64,000 nucleotides of DNA from [Clostridium] fimetarium (GTDB lineage: Bacteria > Bacillota > Clostridia > Lachnospirales > Lachnospiraceae). The notes under the pieces were generated by a model, which worked only from the letters and a program-made list of their open reading frames with translations, made no database searches and was not told the origin of the DNA. The position numbers and the translations under genes were made by a program. The DNA lies in contig NZ_FOJI01000001.1 in the NCBI RefSeq assembly GCF_900111235.1, positions 434,001 to 498,000 on the forward strand. Reading direction: 5' to 3'. Shown piece by piece: positions 43,464 through 53,317 of the stretch (its first letter is position 1; every line of letters begins with the position of its first letter).

Positions 43464-45248
43464 ATGAAAATGACATCCCCAAAGGCAGTAGATGAATGGT
43501 TTATTGAGTGCTATAAAACTCATAAGGGTCATCCATTACAAATTTTGGTCGCAATATATAAAGGAAACTACTCTAAGTTTTTTTTGGCAGTAGTTTTCTT
43601 TTTTATAAAGCATAGTCCAGTATTGGTGCTGCCAATCATAACAGCAAATATAATAAATGATATAACAACAAATGCTCCCAATCTTATGAGAAATATATTT
43701 ATAAATTCAATCATAATGGTCGTCCTTATTGTTTTAAATGTTCCAATGAATTACCTGTATACGAAGTATAAGAGCCAGGCAACCAGATATGCAGAAAGAG
43801 GACTTAGATAAGCACTCGTAAGAAAACTTCAACAATTATCAATTTCCTATCATAAAGAGACTCAGTCAGGTCGACTGCAGTCAAAGATAATGAGAGATGT
43901 TGAGGCCGTTGAGACACTTTCCACTCAGATGTTTTTAGGAATACTAAATATTGTATTAAATGTAGGGGTTGCATTGATTGTAACAATAACACGAAGCATG
44001 ACGGTGTTCATGTTTTTCCTTTTGACAACACCAGTTGCTGCAATTACATTGGTATCATTTAGAAGCATAATGAAGAAGAGAAACAGTGAGTTTCGCCAGG
44101 AAATGGAAGAGACTTCTGCACGTGTAATGGAAATGGTAGAATTGATTCCAGTCACGAGAGCACATGCACTCGAAGAAGAAGAAGTGAAAAAGATGAGTGG
44201 ACAGCTGTTTACCGTAGCCGAGAAAGGTTATAAACTAGATCTAATTCAGTCACTGTTTGGATCAGTTGGATGGGCCGTATTTCAGATCTTTCAGATTGGA
44301 TGTTTGGCATTTACAGGTTATTTAGCATTTAGTCGTAAGATTTTACCAGGTGATATAACCTTGTATCAAAGTTATTTTGCGACAATTGTAAATCAGGTAT
44401 CTGCACTTGTTACTTTGATTCCAACAATTGCAAAAGGTGTGGAATCAGTAAACTCAATTGGTGAAGTTCTTCTGGAAGAAGATGTGGAGAAGAATGAAGG
44501 AAAACAAAAAATCAACGAAGTCAAAGGCAAATTTGAATTTAAAAATGTAATTTTTAGATATAATAAAAGTGAAACCAATGTCCTAGATAACTTTAATCTG
44601 ACCGTTGAACAAGGTGAAACCATAGCATTTGTAGGCGAATCTGGCGCGGGTAAATCAACAATTCTTAACCTTGTTATCGGATTTAATGAAGCAACAAGTG
44701 GACAAGTTCTGATTGATGGAAGAGATATGAAAGATATTGATTTGAGAACCTATAGAAAGCATATTGCCGTTGTACCTCAAACGTCAATCTTATTTTCTGG
44801 GTCGATAAGAGATAATATTACATATGGTATGAATGATCTTGAAGATGCTACGGTACAGGAGGTTGTAGATGCTTCTAACCTTAGGGAATTGATTAATTCA
44901 TTACCGAATGGTCTTGATACGATGGTTGGTGAACACGGTGGAAAGCTCTCAGGAGGGCAAAGACAGCGTATTGCAATTGCTAGGGCGTTAATACGTAATC
45001 CTAAAGTTATCGTTTTAGATGAAGCGACATCAGCACTAGACAGCATATCAGAGAAGCTGATTCAGGAAGCACTTGGTAACTTGACAAAGGGTAGAACAAC
45101 ATTTATTGTTGCACACAGACTTTCAACAATTCGTGATGCCAATAAGATCGCAGTAATTGATGGAGGCAAATGTATTGAATATGGTACATTTGATGAATTG
45201 ATGGAATTAAAAGGCGAATTTTATAAAATGAAAGTTATTCAAAGTTAA
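43464..45248 (+). pseudogene. ABC exporter (TMD-NBD) gene split by an in-frame stop codon
   Basis: A 594-codon gene for a type I exporter half-transporter is broken only by TAA at 43809-43811. The frame on both sides is the same: upstream ends YAERGLR, downstream continues ALVRKLQQLSISYHKETQSGRLQSKIMRDVEAVE. The membrane domain spans about residues 1-330. The ATPase domain has GESGAGKST, LSGGQRQRIAIARALI, Walker B VIVLDEATSALD and the H-switch AHRLSTI. Either a nonsense mutation, a sequencing error, or translation in two pieces with reinitiation near 43890. Position after the pectin genes suggests no specific substrate. Confidence 0.8.
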
Positions 45249-45337
45249 TCAAATAAGATTAAAGTTTATTTAAAGATAATCTTATACGATCAAAAGTTCT
45301 TCAAAGTTAATCGTTTAAGATCAAAATTAAAATAATA

Positions 45338-45376
45338 ACAAAAAAACACATCGACCATTCGGCCGATGTGTTTTTT
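45338..45376. terminator. Bidirectional terminator between ABC exporter and typA
   Basis: ACACATCG and CGATGTGT with inner CC/GG around ATTC, flanked by an A run on the left and T run on the right. Confidence 0.85.
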
Positions 45377-45399
45377 GCTGTATAAAAATAATATATGAA

Positions 45400-47229
45400 T
45401 TAATTTCTCTTTTGTCTGTATCTCTTAGTAGAATCAAGTTCTTTCTTTCTAAGTCTAAGAGATTTTGGAGTAACTTCCAAAAGCTCATCAGTATCAATAT
45501 AATCCAATGCTTCTTCAAGACTAAGAACCTTAGGTGTAACAAGCTTTAATGAATCATCAGCACCTGAAGAACGAGTATTTGTTAAATGCTTTGTCTTACA
45601 TACATTTACATCCATATCCTCAGCACGAGCATTCTGACCAACGATCATACCTGCGTATACTTTTTCGCCAGCACCAATGAAAAGAACACCACGTTCTTGA
45701 GCGCCATATAAACCAAAAGTAACAGCTACGCCAGCTTCATATGCGATAAGAGAGCCCTGTTTTCTGTACTGGATTTCGCCTTTGTATTCTTCGTATGCTT
45801 CAAAGGTTGTGTTGATAATACCATTTCCCTTAGTGTCTGTAAGGAATTCTCCACGATAACCGATCAAACCTCTTGAAGGGATAGAGAATTGAAGTCTTGT
45901 ATAATTACCATTGAGTGGTGACATACCAATAAGCTCACCTTTTCTTTGGCTTAATTTTTGAATAACTGTACCAGTAAATTCGTCTGGAACATCAATATAT
46001 GCCATTTCGATAGGCTCTAACTTTTTGCCACGTTCATCTAAATGGAATAAAACTTCTGCTTTACTTACTGCAAATTCGTAACCTTCACGTCTCATATTTT
46101 CAATAAGAACGGAAAGATGGAGTTCTCCACGACCAGATACTTTATATGAGTTTTCTGTGCCTTCATTATCTTCAACACGAAGACTTACATCAGTGTTGAG
46201 TTCTCGGTACAGTCTGTCTCTAATGTGCCTTGATGTAACATATTTTCCTTCTTTACCAGCAAGAGGACTATCATTAACAATAAAGTCCATAGCAAGTGTT
46301 GGCTCAGAAATCTTCTGGAAAATAATTGGAACTGGATTTTCAAGTGAACATAGAGTATCACCAATGTGAATGTCTGCAATACCTGATATTGCTACGATAG
46401 AACCAATGTTAGCTTCTTGAACTTCTACTTTATTTAAACCATCGAATTCATATAGCTTCGTAATTCTAACACGTTTCAGTTTGCTTTCATCATGTGCATT
46501 AACGAGCATAACTTCTTGATTAACGCGAATCTGGCCATTATCAACTTTACCAACACCAATACGTCCAACATAGTCATTGTAATCAATAGTACTAATAAGT
46601 ACTTGAGTATCTGCATCCGGATCACCTTCTGGAGCAGGAATGTTTTCAAGGATTGATTCGAAGAGTGGAGTCATGTTTTCTCTTGGATCATCTATCTCAG
46701 CCATAGCATAACCGTTTCTTGCTGAAGCAAATATAAATGGACAGTCAAGCTGTTCATCACTTGCATCAAGATCCATAAATAATTCTAATATCTCATCAAT
46801 AACTTCATGAGGTCTTGCTTCTGCACGATCAATTTTATTAATACAGACGATAACTTTTAAATCCAAAGCCAAAGCTTTTCCTAAAACAAACTTTGTCTGT
46901 GGCATAACGCCTTCATAAGCATCAACAACTAATACAACACCATTAACCATCTTAAGTACACGTTCAACTTCTCCACCGAAATCAGCATGTCCTGGAGTAT
47001 CAATAATGTTAATTTTTGTATCTTTATAAAATATTGCCGTGTTTTTCGCAAGTATTGTAATACCACGTTCACGCTCAATATCATTTGAGTCCATTACACG
47101 TTCAGCAACCTCTTGGTTTGCTCTAAATGTTCCACTTTGTTTTAATAACTCATCAACTAATGTAGTCTTTCCATGATCAACATGTGCAATAATTGCAATA
47201 TTTCTTATATCTTCACGTTTCATTTTCAT
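45400..47229 (-). CDS. typA: Translational GTPase TypA/BipA
   Basis: 609 residues, full length. G1 [11 protein letters not shown]2 RERGITI, G3 [13 protein letters not shown]4 [10 protein letters not shown], then EF-G-like domains and the TypA-specific C-terminus ([45 protein letters not shown]). It binds ribosomes and aids assembly and stress growth. AAGGAAGG lies 8 bases before the ATG at 47229. Opposite strand to its neighbours; the 243-base region to ssb (47230-47472) is AT-rich with nothing else visible. Confidence 0.96.
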   Translation of the reverse strand: MKMKREDIRNIAIIAHVDHGKTTLVDELLKQSGTFRANQEVAERVMDSNDIERERGITILAKNTAIFYKDTKINIIDTPGHADFGGEVERVLKMVNGVVLVVDAYEGVMPQTKFVLGKALALDLKVIVCINKIDRAEARPHEVIDEILELFMDLDASDEQLDCPFIFASARNGYAMAEIDDPRENMTPLFESILENIPAPEGDPDADTQVLISTIDYNDYVGRIGVGKVDNGQIRVNQEVMLVNAHDESKLKRVRITKLYEFDGLNKVEVQEANIGSIVAISGIADIHIGDTLCSLENPVPIIFQKISEPTLAMDFIVNDSPLAGKEGKYVTSRHIRDRLYRELNTDVSLRVEDNEGTENSYKVSGRGELHLSVLIENMRREGYEFAVSKAEVLFHLDERGKKLEPIEMAYIDVPDEFTGTVIQKLSQRKGELIGMSPLNGNYTRLQFSIPSRGLIGYRGEFLTDTKGNGIINTTFEAYEEYKGEIQYRKQGSLIAYEAGVAVTFGLYGAQERGVLFIGAGEKVYAGMIVGQNARAEDMDVNVCKTKHLTNTRSSGADDSLKLVTPKVLSLEEALDYIDTDELLEVTPKSLRLRKKELDSTKRYRQKRN

Positions 47230-47472
47230 TCGAATAATCCTTCCTTAAACAACTAAATCTACAAATATATAGTAACCATAACTTATTAATTCTATCACAA
47301 ATCTAGAAGAATGCAAGAGAAATATTGTATACTGTATAATTTCAGTACATATATATATAATAATATGCAAATTAATAATAAAATTGTAATATTTTCATCA
47401 ATAAACACATATACATATTAAGACTAAAAAAATATAAAGCACATTAGTAGCAAACGAAGGGAGAAATACGAA

Positions 47473-48108
47473 ATGATTGATAAGGTTATTGAGAACAACA
47501 GAGTATGTATCATCGGGGAGGTTATATCAGGATTCCAGTTTAGCCATGAAGTTTTTGGGGAAGGATTTTATGTAGTTGACGTATCGGTCAACAGATTAAG
47601 TGCTATGGCAGATGTTGTACCACTTATGATTTCAGAAAGGCTAATTGATATTACCAAAGATTTTACAGGGCTTACAATTGAAGCAATAGGACAGTTCCGT
47701 TCATACAATCGGCATGAAGGAACAAGAAACAGATTAGTACTTTCAATATTTGTAAGGGAATTTGAATTTGTGGAAGAGGCGCCTGAGGAGCAAGTGAAAT
47801 CGAATCAAATATATTTGGATGGATATATTTGTAAACCACCTATTTATAGGAAAACACCACTTGGAAGAGAAATTGCCGACATTTTAATTGCGGTAAATCG
47901 TCCTTATGGGAAATCTGATTACATACCTTGCATCGCATGGGGGAGAAATGCCAGATATGCAGCTTCACTTGAAGTAGGAGCACATATGCTTGTTTGGGGG
48001 AGGGTTCAAAGTAGAGAGTACACTAAAAAAGTGAGTGAAGAAGATTTAGAAAAAAGAATTGCTTATGAAGTATCAGTAAGCAAACTTGAGCTTGTAGATA
48101 GAGAATAA
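47473..48108 (+). CDS. Single-stranded DNA-binding protein with two OB-like halves
   Basis: 211 residues, longer than typical SSB (about 150). The C-terminal half (about 105-210) resembles a PriB/SSB OB fold (QIYLDGYICKPPIYRKTPLGREIADILIAVNRPY...YIPCIAWGRNARYAASLEVGAHMLVWGRVQSREY). The N-terminal half has the same outline (VCIIGEVISGFQFSHEV...GFYVVDVSVNRLSAMADVVPLMIS), implying an internal duplication. No acidic SSB tail DDDIPF. Related clostridial proteins are annotated as single-stranded DNA-binding. GAAGGGAG precedes the start. Confidence 0.75.
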   Translation: MIDKVIENNRVCIIGEVISGFQFSHEVFGEGFYVVDVSVNRLSAMADVVPLMISERLIDITKDFTGLTIEAIGQFRSYNRHEGTRNRLVLSIFVREFEFVEEAPEEQVKSNQIYLDGYICKPPIYRKTPLGREIADILIAVNRPYGKSDYIPCIAWGRNARYAASLEVGAHMLVWGRVQSREYTKKVSEEDLEKRIAYEVSVSKLELVDRE

Positions 48109-48129
48109 AGCAATCAGAGATTCGCTTGC

Positions 48130-48158
48130 AAGATTTGTGCCTGTGGCACAAACTTGAG
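48130..48158 (+). repeat. Dispersed hairpin repeat, copy R3
   Basis: TTTGTGCC-TGT-GGCACAAA, a perfect 8-bp hairpin, in the context ATTTGTG...ACAAACTT shared with R2. It lacks the TGCGCA tail and follows the ssb stop by about 25 bases; no T run, so it is not a standard terminator. Confidence 0.6.
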
Positions 48159-48211
48159 ATTTAGAATAAGAATAATAAATTATCAATAATAAATTAACAT
48201 AATTTCTTTTG

Positions 48212-48240
48212 TTGACATAGCTTTAGACAAGTGTTATATT
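48212..48240 (+). promoter_or_regulatory. Promoter of the lysine riboswitch-dapA-dapB operon
   Basis: TTGACA at 48212-48217 and TATATT at 48235-48240 with a 17-base spacer. Predicted start about 48247, right at the aptamer. Confidence 0.82.
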
Positions 48241-48252
48241 AAAATAAATTTA

Positions 48253-48418
48253 AAAGTAGAGGTCGCGTTGTTCAATAGTAGGTTGCTGTATGTGTCAGAC
48301 ACAATTGATGGCAGGTGAAAGGGAATAGCGCCGAAGTATTAAGAAACCTGAATTCTTAATGCTGGGCATGCAGTTAATATCTGTATGACTGTCATCTTAA
48401 TTGATGGAGGGCTACTTA
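48253..48418 (+). promoter_or_regulatory. Lysine riboswitch (L box) aptamer
   Basis: L-box hallmarks in order: AGTAGAGGTCGCG, GGGAATAGCGCCGAAG, GCTGGGCATGCAG, GACTGTC and GGAGGGCTACTT. P1 pairs AGTAG (48255-48259) with CTACT (48412-48416). Lysine binding stabilises P1 and allows the terminator at 48446-48474. It regulates dapA and dapB, which lead to diaminopimelate and lysine. Confidence 0.93.
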
Positions 48419-48445
48419 AAGAAATAATATTTCACTTAGTTCTTT

Positions 48446-48474
48446 AAGAGTTGGCCCCGTGGTCAACTCTTTTT
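48446..48474 (+). terminator. Riboswitch-controlled terminator before dapA
   Basis: AAGAGTTGGCC and GGTCAACTCTT around a short loop with four or more T. The alternative pairing CTTAAAGAA (48414-48422) with TTCTTTAAG (48440-48448) captures the base of the terminator and acts as antiterminator. Confidence 0.88.
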
Positions 48475-48556
48475 AGTTTTCGAATATTATTAATAGTAAG
48501 AGTTGATTTTATAGGATAAATACCACTATAATAGATCTATAATAGGAGGAATTAAT

Positions 48557-49441
48557 ATGGCAATTTTCAAAGGAGCAGGTGTTGCAATTGTCACACCGAT
48601 GTATGAAAATGGAGAAGTTAATTATGTTAAATTAGAAGAAATTCTTGATTTTCAGATTAACAATAGCACAGATGCAATTATAATCTGTGGAACTACTGGT
48701 GAGTCTTCGACACTCACACATGAGGAGCATTTAGAATGTATCCAATATACTGTTAAACATGTTAATAAACGGGTTCCAGTTATTGCAGGTACAGGTTCAA
48801 ATTCTACTGAAACAGCGATATATTTATCTAGGGAAGCCGAAACAGCAGGAGCAGATGCTCTGCTTATTGTTACTCCATACTATAATAAAGCAACACAAAA
48901 GGGATTGCTTGCACACTATAGAGCAATTGCGAATTCGGTTAGCCTACCAATTATTATGTATAATGTGCCTAGTAGAACTGGCTGCAATATTTTGCCAGAA
49001 ACAGCTGTTAAACTAGCAAAAGAAGTGAAAAATATTGTCGCAATCAAAGAAGCAACAGGAGATATTTCCCAGGTGGCGAAGCTTATGGCACTTGCAGATG
49101 GTTGTATTGATTTGTATTCTGGGTGCGATGATCAGATTGTTCCAGTTATGTCGCTTGGAGGAAGCGGAGTTATATCCGTGCTATCAAATATTTCGCCCCA
49201 AAAGACACATGATATGGTTGTGAAATTTCTTGAAGGTGATGTTTCGGAAAGTATTAGACTTCAATTAGAAGCAATTGAATTAATTGATGCTTTATTTTGC
49301 GAAGTAAATCCAATTCCAGTAAAGACAGCGATGAATTTTATGGGAATGGAAGTTGGTCCACTTAGAATGCCACTAACACCTATGGAAGATAAGAATGCTG
49401 AAAAACTCAAAAATGCAATGAAGAAGTACAAATTAATTTAG
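48557..49441 (+). CDS. dapA: 4-hydroxy-tetrahydrodipicolinate synthase
   Basis: 294 residues, normal length. GTTGES pyruvate-binding motif at about 45-50, the catalytic Tyr in IIMYNVPSRTG (Tyr135) and Schiff-base Lys in VAIKEATGD (Lys164). It condenses pyruvate with aspartate semialdehyde in the diaminopimelate/lysine pathway, which also supplies dipicolinate for spores. AGGAGG precedes the ATG. Controlled by the lysine riboswitch immediately upstream. Confidence 0.96.
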   Translation: MAIFKGAGVAIVTPMYENGEVNYVKLEEILDFQINNSTDAIIICGTTGESSTLTHEEHLECIQYTVKHVNKRVPVIAGTGSNSTETAIYLSREAETAGADALLIVTPYYNKATQKGLLAHYRAIANSVSLPIIMYNVPSRTGCNILPETAVKLAKEVKNIVAIKEATGDISQVAKLMALADGCIDLYSGCDDQIVPVMSLGGSGVISVLSNISPQKTHDMVVKFLEGDVSESIRLQLEAIELIDALFCEVNPIPVKTAMNFMGMEVGPLRMPLTPMEDKNAEKLKNAMKKYKLI

Positions 49442-49542
49442 TGAAAGATAGATGAAAGTGCATAAAAAGACCTTTATTATAAATAATATAAATACATTTA
49501 TAATAGAAGAGATAATTTAGACAAATGAAAGGATATATTGAT

Positions 49543-50298
49543 ATGATAAGAATTATAATGCACGGCTGTAATGGAAAGATGGGTCAGGTCATCACTAATC
49601 TTCTAAAAGATGATGAAAACGCAAGGATAGTTGCAGGGATTGATCCATATGATGATGGACGTAACTCATATCCAGTATTTTCTTCATTGGATAGTTGCGT
49701 TGTAAAAGCTGATGTAATCATAGATTTTGCATCACCTAAAGCAATGGATTCGTTATTAGAATATTCTGTTAAAGAGGGCGTACCAGCTGTATTATGTACA
49801 ACGGGATTGTCAGATGAACAAATCAAGAACATTGAAGAGGCAAGTAAAAAGGTAGCAATTTTAAAATCTGCAAATATGTCTCTTGGTATTAATATAATGT
49901 TTAAATTATTACAAGCAGTAGCAAAGATACTTGTTCCCGCTGGATTTGATGTTGAATTAGTTGAAAAACACCACAATCAGAAGGTGGATGCTCCTAGTGG
50001 TACGGCATTAGCACTTGCAGATGCAATCAAAGAAGTTCTTCCAGACGACTATTTTTACAAATATGATAGAACGCAGGAAAATGCGAAGAGAGATCCAAAA
50101 GAAATCGGAATTTCTGTCATTAGAGGCGGTACAATCGTAGGAGAGCATGAAGTTATTTTTGCTGGTGAAGATGAGGTTTTAGAATTCAAGCATACTGCAT
50201 ATTCAAAATCAATATTTGCAAAAGGCGCAATTGAAGCGGCGAAGTTCTTAGCTGGAAAACCAGCTGGATTTTATGATATGAAAGATGTAATTGGATGA
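49543..50298 (+). CDS. dapB: 4-hydroxy-tetrahydrodipicolinate reductase
   Basis: The start chosen is ATG 49543 (MIRIIMHGCNGKMGQ), 8 bases after AAAGGA; an upstream ATG at 49525 adds six residues without family support. 251 residues. Nucleotide-binding GCNGKMG, CTTGLSDEQI, and the substrate-binding VEKHHNQKVDAPSGTAL. It reduces the DapA product with NAD(P)H. Same operon as dapA across a 101-base gap with no terminator. Confidence 0.95.
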   Translation: MIRIIMHGCNGKMGQVITNLLKDDENARIVAGIDPYDDGRNSYPVFSSLDSCVVKADVIIDFASPKAMDSLLEYSVKEGVPAVLCTTGLSDEQIKNIEEASKKVAILKSANMSLGINIMFKLLQAVAKILVPAGFDVELVEKHHNQKVDAPSGTALALADAIKEVLPDDYFYKYDRTQENAKRDPKEIGISVIRGGTIVGEHEVIFAGEDEVLEFKHTAYSKSIFAKGAIEAAKFLAGKPAGFYDMKDVIG

Positions 50299-50317
50299 GA
50301 ATTGAATAGATAGATTA

Positions 50318-50418
50318 AGACTGTTAGTATAAGTAAGATCGATTAGGTTGGCTCGATTAAGTTAGATAATTAAGCAAGATTGATTAAGTTAGTGCCATTA
50401 AGCTAGATCGATTAAGTT
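50318..50418. repeat. Degenerate GATTAAGTTAG repeat between dapB and the GNAT gene
   Basis: Five or so irregular copies of (A)GATCGATTAAGTTAG-like words separated by similar spacers. It runs to the stop codon of the minus-strand GNAT gene. Confidence 0.6.
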
Positions 50419-51227
50419 AGACGGTAGTATTCAATCTGTTCCATTATTTTAAAACCACAACGACTATAGAGCTTGCAGGCAGAAGTGTTTTTGCTAGTAA
50501 CATTTAAAATCAGTGGTTTTGAGGTGCATTTAAAATAATCATGAATAATAAAATTCATAAGTTTAAGGCCATATCCTTGATTGCGATATGGCTTTTTGAT
50601 TTCTACGCCCCACAGATTCGTAAATTGTGATTCCTCACTAAGTTGACAGATACCGATAACCTTCGAACGCCTCAGAAAATGTTTTTCAAGGAGGTGATAA
50701 GCAATAGGAACATCAGATTCCTCAGAAAAAGTGTAGTTGAACTGCAAATGTTTTGGTATATCACTGGAAAATATATTAGAAGAATCAACGTCAAGTTTTT
50801 GCAAGTATTCAATATGAGATAAACATTTGCAAAGGCTAGATTCTTGATATTCTAATGGAACGGCACAGTATATATTAGTGATACCTAAAATATTAAGCTC
50901 GGTAAGCGCGCACTTGAATAGTTGAGAAAATAATCCTTGGCGGCGTTTACAAGGAACGGTCATTGCGGTTATTTCAGATTCCATTAGGCAATCGTTTGCA
51001 CTTGCAGAAGTACTTATATCACTGCTTACATATGAATTTGTGCTTGGAAAGGAGAGAAATGATAAAAATGAAACTAAAATCTTGTCTTCATAATATAGAA
51101 AGAAGCAGTTTTCTCCAGTAGCAGCAAAATTTTCATAGTAAGGATTATAGTTTCCACTCTGTTTTGCCAATTCAGAAATATCTGAAAGTTGTATGTCATT
51201 TAATTGATTTAATTTTAAAATATTCAA
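50412..51227 (-). CDS. Tandem GNAT-family N-acetyltransferase
   Basis: 271 residues with two GNAT-like halves. The N-terminal half has ITAMTVPCKRRQGLFSQLFKCAL, a V-x-x-x-x-R-x-x-G-type acetyl-CoA loop. The C-terminal half has LWGVEIKKPYRNQGYGLKLM with a clearer loop RNQGYG and ends NTSACKLYSRCGFKIMEQIEYYRL. The substrate is unknown. Minus strand, converging on dapB through the GATTAAG repeats; divergent from degV. Confidence 0.85.
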   Translation of the reverse strand: MNILKLNQLNDIQLSDISELAKQSGNYNPYYENFAATGENCFFLYYEDKILVSFLSFLSFPSTNSYVSSDISTSASANDCLMESEITAMTVPCKRRQGLFSQLFKCALTELNILGITNIYCAVPLEYQESSLCKCLSHIEYLQKLDVDSSNIFSSDIPKHLQFNYTFSEESDVPIAYHLLEKHFLRRSKVIGICQLSEESQFTNLWGVEIKKPYRNQGYGLKLMNFIIHDYFKCTSKPLILNVTSKNTSACKLYSRCGFKIMEQIEYYRLT

Positions 51228-51374
51228 AGTTATGCTCCTTTTTGTTGAATATAAAAGAGATGATAATTCCTTAAATATTCATAAAGCTATTGTAGCAAAT
51301 ACAAAGATAAGGTACAATAAAAATAGTTGAATTACATTTAAATATGAAATTTTATTTTAGAAAGGTACTTATAT

Positions 51375-52253
51375 ATGAACTCAGTAGCAATTTTAACAGA
51401 TAGTAATAGTGGTATTACACAAGAGCAAGCAAAAAACATAGGAGTCTATGTAATACCAATGCCTTTTTATATTAATGGGGAAATGTTCTTAGAAGGAATT
51501 AACCTTTCACAAGAAGAATTCTATAAAAGATTAAGCGAAGATGCAGATATTTCAACATCACAGCCTTCAATTGGAGAACTTACACAGATGTGGGATGAAT
51601 TATTGAAAGAGCATGATGAAATTATTTTTATTCCAATGTCAAGCGGACTTAGTGGTACTTGTCAGACGGCAACTATGCTAGCGGGTGACTATGATGAAAA
51701 AGTCGAAGTGGTTAATAATCAGCGAATATCAGTTACACAAAAACGCTCTGTTTTAGACGCCAAGATGCTTGCCGAAAAAGGCAAGACAGCAGCTCAGATT
51801 AAGGAAATACTCGAAAAAGAAAAATCGGAATCAAGTATATACATAACACTAGAAACTTTAAAATATTTAAAAAAAGGTGGAAGAATTACACCTGGAGCGG
51901 CGGCGATAGGAACAATTCTTAACATTAAACCAGTTCTTCAAATTCAAGGAGATAAGCTTGATGCTTACGCAAAAGCCAGAGGAAAGTCATCTGCTAAAAA
52001 ATTAATGCTTAAGGCCATTCAAAACGACTTTGATACCAGATTCAAAGATGCAGTATCGGAAGGTAAAGTATACTTAGAAGCAGCCTATGGTGGAAATCCA
52101 CAAGAAGCAGCCGATTGGGCAGAAGAACTTAAAAATACATATCCTAATATGCAGTTTAATATAGATCCAATGTCATTAAGCATTGCTTGTCATATTGGAG
52201 CTGGTGCACTTGCAGTGGCTTGTTCAAAGGCTATTCCTGAAGAATTAATTTAA
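51375..52253 (+). CDS. DegV family fatty-acid-binding protein
   Basis: 292 residues. DegV signatures: VAILTDSNSGITQEQAKNIGVYVIPMPFYI, TSQPSIGELTQMWDELL, IFIPMSSGLSGTCQTA, LETLKYLKKGGRI and LNIKPVLQI. Proteins of this fold (FakB-like) bind a fatty acid and present it to FakA kinase. AGAAAGG precedes the ATG. Monocistronic, ending at the terminator at 52280. Confidence 0.92.
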   Translation: MNSVAILTDSNSGITQEQAKNIGVYVIPMPFYINGEMFLEGINLSQEEFYKRLSEDADISTSQPSIGELTQMWDELLKEHDEIIFIPMSSGLSGTCQTATMLAGDYDEKVEVVNNQRISVTQKRSVLDAKMLAEKGKTAAQIKEILEKEKSESSIYITLETLKYLKKGGRITPGAAAIGTILNIKPVLQIQGDKLDAYAKARGKSSAKKLMLKAIQNDFDTRFKDAVSEGKVYLEAAYGGNPQEAADWAEELKNTYPNMQFNIDPMSLSIACHIGAGALAVACSKAIPEELI

Positions 52254-52279
52254 AATAAAAATAGAGTAATAGTTAAATT

Positions 52280-52321
52280 AAGGCCTATCTTGGCACAGCA
52301 ATGTGGGGGAAGGTCTTTTTT
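52280..52321 (+). terminator. Terminator of the degV gene
   Basis: AAGGCCT pairs with AGGTCTT (one G-U) around a long loop, then six T. Confidence 0.65.
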
Positions 52322-52401
52322 GAAAATATAATTTATAAAAAATTATAATCGTAATTTTAAAAAACCAAAAAAATATCTGATTATAATAGAAAAATGGATA
52401 T

Positions 52402-52440
52402 TGTAACTTGCAAAAGCAAGTGCAGAAATGAGGAATAATG
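52402..52440 (+). repeat. Dispersed hairpin repeat, short form R4
   Basis: CTTGC-AAAA-GCAAG at 52407-52420, then TGCAGAAATGAGGAATAATG, which supplies the ribosome site and ATG of the next gene. The same hairpin and tail occur on the minus strand before the HD gene (about 15840 to 15800). Confidence 0.55.
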
Positions 52441-52980
52441 AGGATTAAAGCAAATGAGACAATGGCAATTATAATTGATTACCAAGAAAAACTACTTCCA
52501 GTTATGAATGAAAAAGAAATATTTGTAGAGAATTCGGCAATACTGATTAATGGATTAAAATCGCTTAAAATTCCAATGATTGTTACGCAGCAGTACACAA
52601 AAGGTCTTGGAAATACAATTGACGACATCAGTGAAGCAGTTGGCGAATTTCAAGCATTTGACAAGATAACATTTAGCGGTGTAGGAAATGAAGCGATTAT
52701 GAAAGCAATCAAGGAAACAAATGCTAAAAATATAATCATTTGCGGCTGCGAAGCGCATATATGCGTATTGCAGACAGTGATTGATCTTTTAGAATTAGGT
52801 TTCAACGTAATTGTAGTGGAAGACTGTATTGCATCAAGAAAAGAGCAGGATATGTTTTCAGCATTAGTTAGAGCAGAAAAAGAAGGCGCATTGATCACAA
52901 CATATGAGGCAATTCTTTTTGAACTTTGTGAAAGAGCTGGAAATGAAACTTTTAAGTATATTTCGAAACTCATAAGGTGA
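52438..52980 (+). CDS. Isochorismatase-family cysteine hydrolase (YcaC-like)
   Basis: 180 residues. The catalytic triad is visible: Asp14 in IIIDYQEKL, Lys76 in AFDKITFSG and Cys109 in CGCEAHICVLQT, followed by VVEDCIASRKEQD. Members hydrolyse amides or related bonds (nicotinamide, ureidoglycolate and others); the YcaC-type GCEAHICVLQT pattern does not define the substrate. ATGAGGAATA provides the ribosome site and comes from repeat R4. Structured element C lies 81 bases after the stop. Confidence 0.9.
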   Translation: MRIKANETMAIIIDYQEKLLPVMNEKEIFVENSAILINGLKSLKIPMIVTQQYTKGLGNTIDDISEAVGEFQAFDKITFSGVGNEAIMKAIKETNAKNIIICGCEAHICVLQTVIDLLELGFNVIVVEDCIASRKEQDMFSALVRAEKEGALITTYEAILFELCERAGNETFKYISKLIR

Positions 52981-53061
52981 AGATTTTTAGTGGCAAGACA
53001 CGCTATGGGAGGTGTGAGGAAATGTTGATTTGAGGTTGGATTTTTTTGATGGGGGTGTTGA

Positions 53062-53241
53062 GTGAATATTAATTTATAATTATACTTTACCTTGCCTTTC
53101 CTTCAAGCAGTATATTTTTTGCAAGCCTCAGAGATGATGAAAAATCTCACTTTGTTCGATTTTTCATCTGAGTCTTGTAAAAAATATAAGCACTGCTTTC
53201 AGCCGGTCTGCGGGAAAGCATAATTATAAATTAATATTCAC
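53062..53241 (+). ncRNA. Candidate structured RNA element, copy C
   Basis: The outer stem is 30 positions (53062-53091 with 53212-53241) with an A-C pair at the site that is U-G in copies A and B, plus one A-G mismatch. The internal loop strands CTTGCCTTTCC and CAGCCGGTCTGCG are as in A and B. The inner arm has AGCAGT/ACTGCT, CCTCAGAGATGAT facing ATCTGAG, and a terminal stem GATGAAAAATC/GATTTTTCATC that differs in sequence from copy B. Confidence 0.68.
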
Positions 53242-53317
53242 GATTCACTTTTAGAAAAAAATCAAAATCAAATCAATATTCATCGAGTACATTTTGACAG
53301 GTGCTTTGAGACTAAAA

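Noticed and set aside
48134-48152. Hairpin after ssb as a terminator
   Set aside because: The stem is perfect but no T run follows, and the same hairpin occurs elsewhere as a repeat; recorded as repeat R3.
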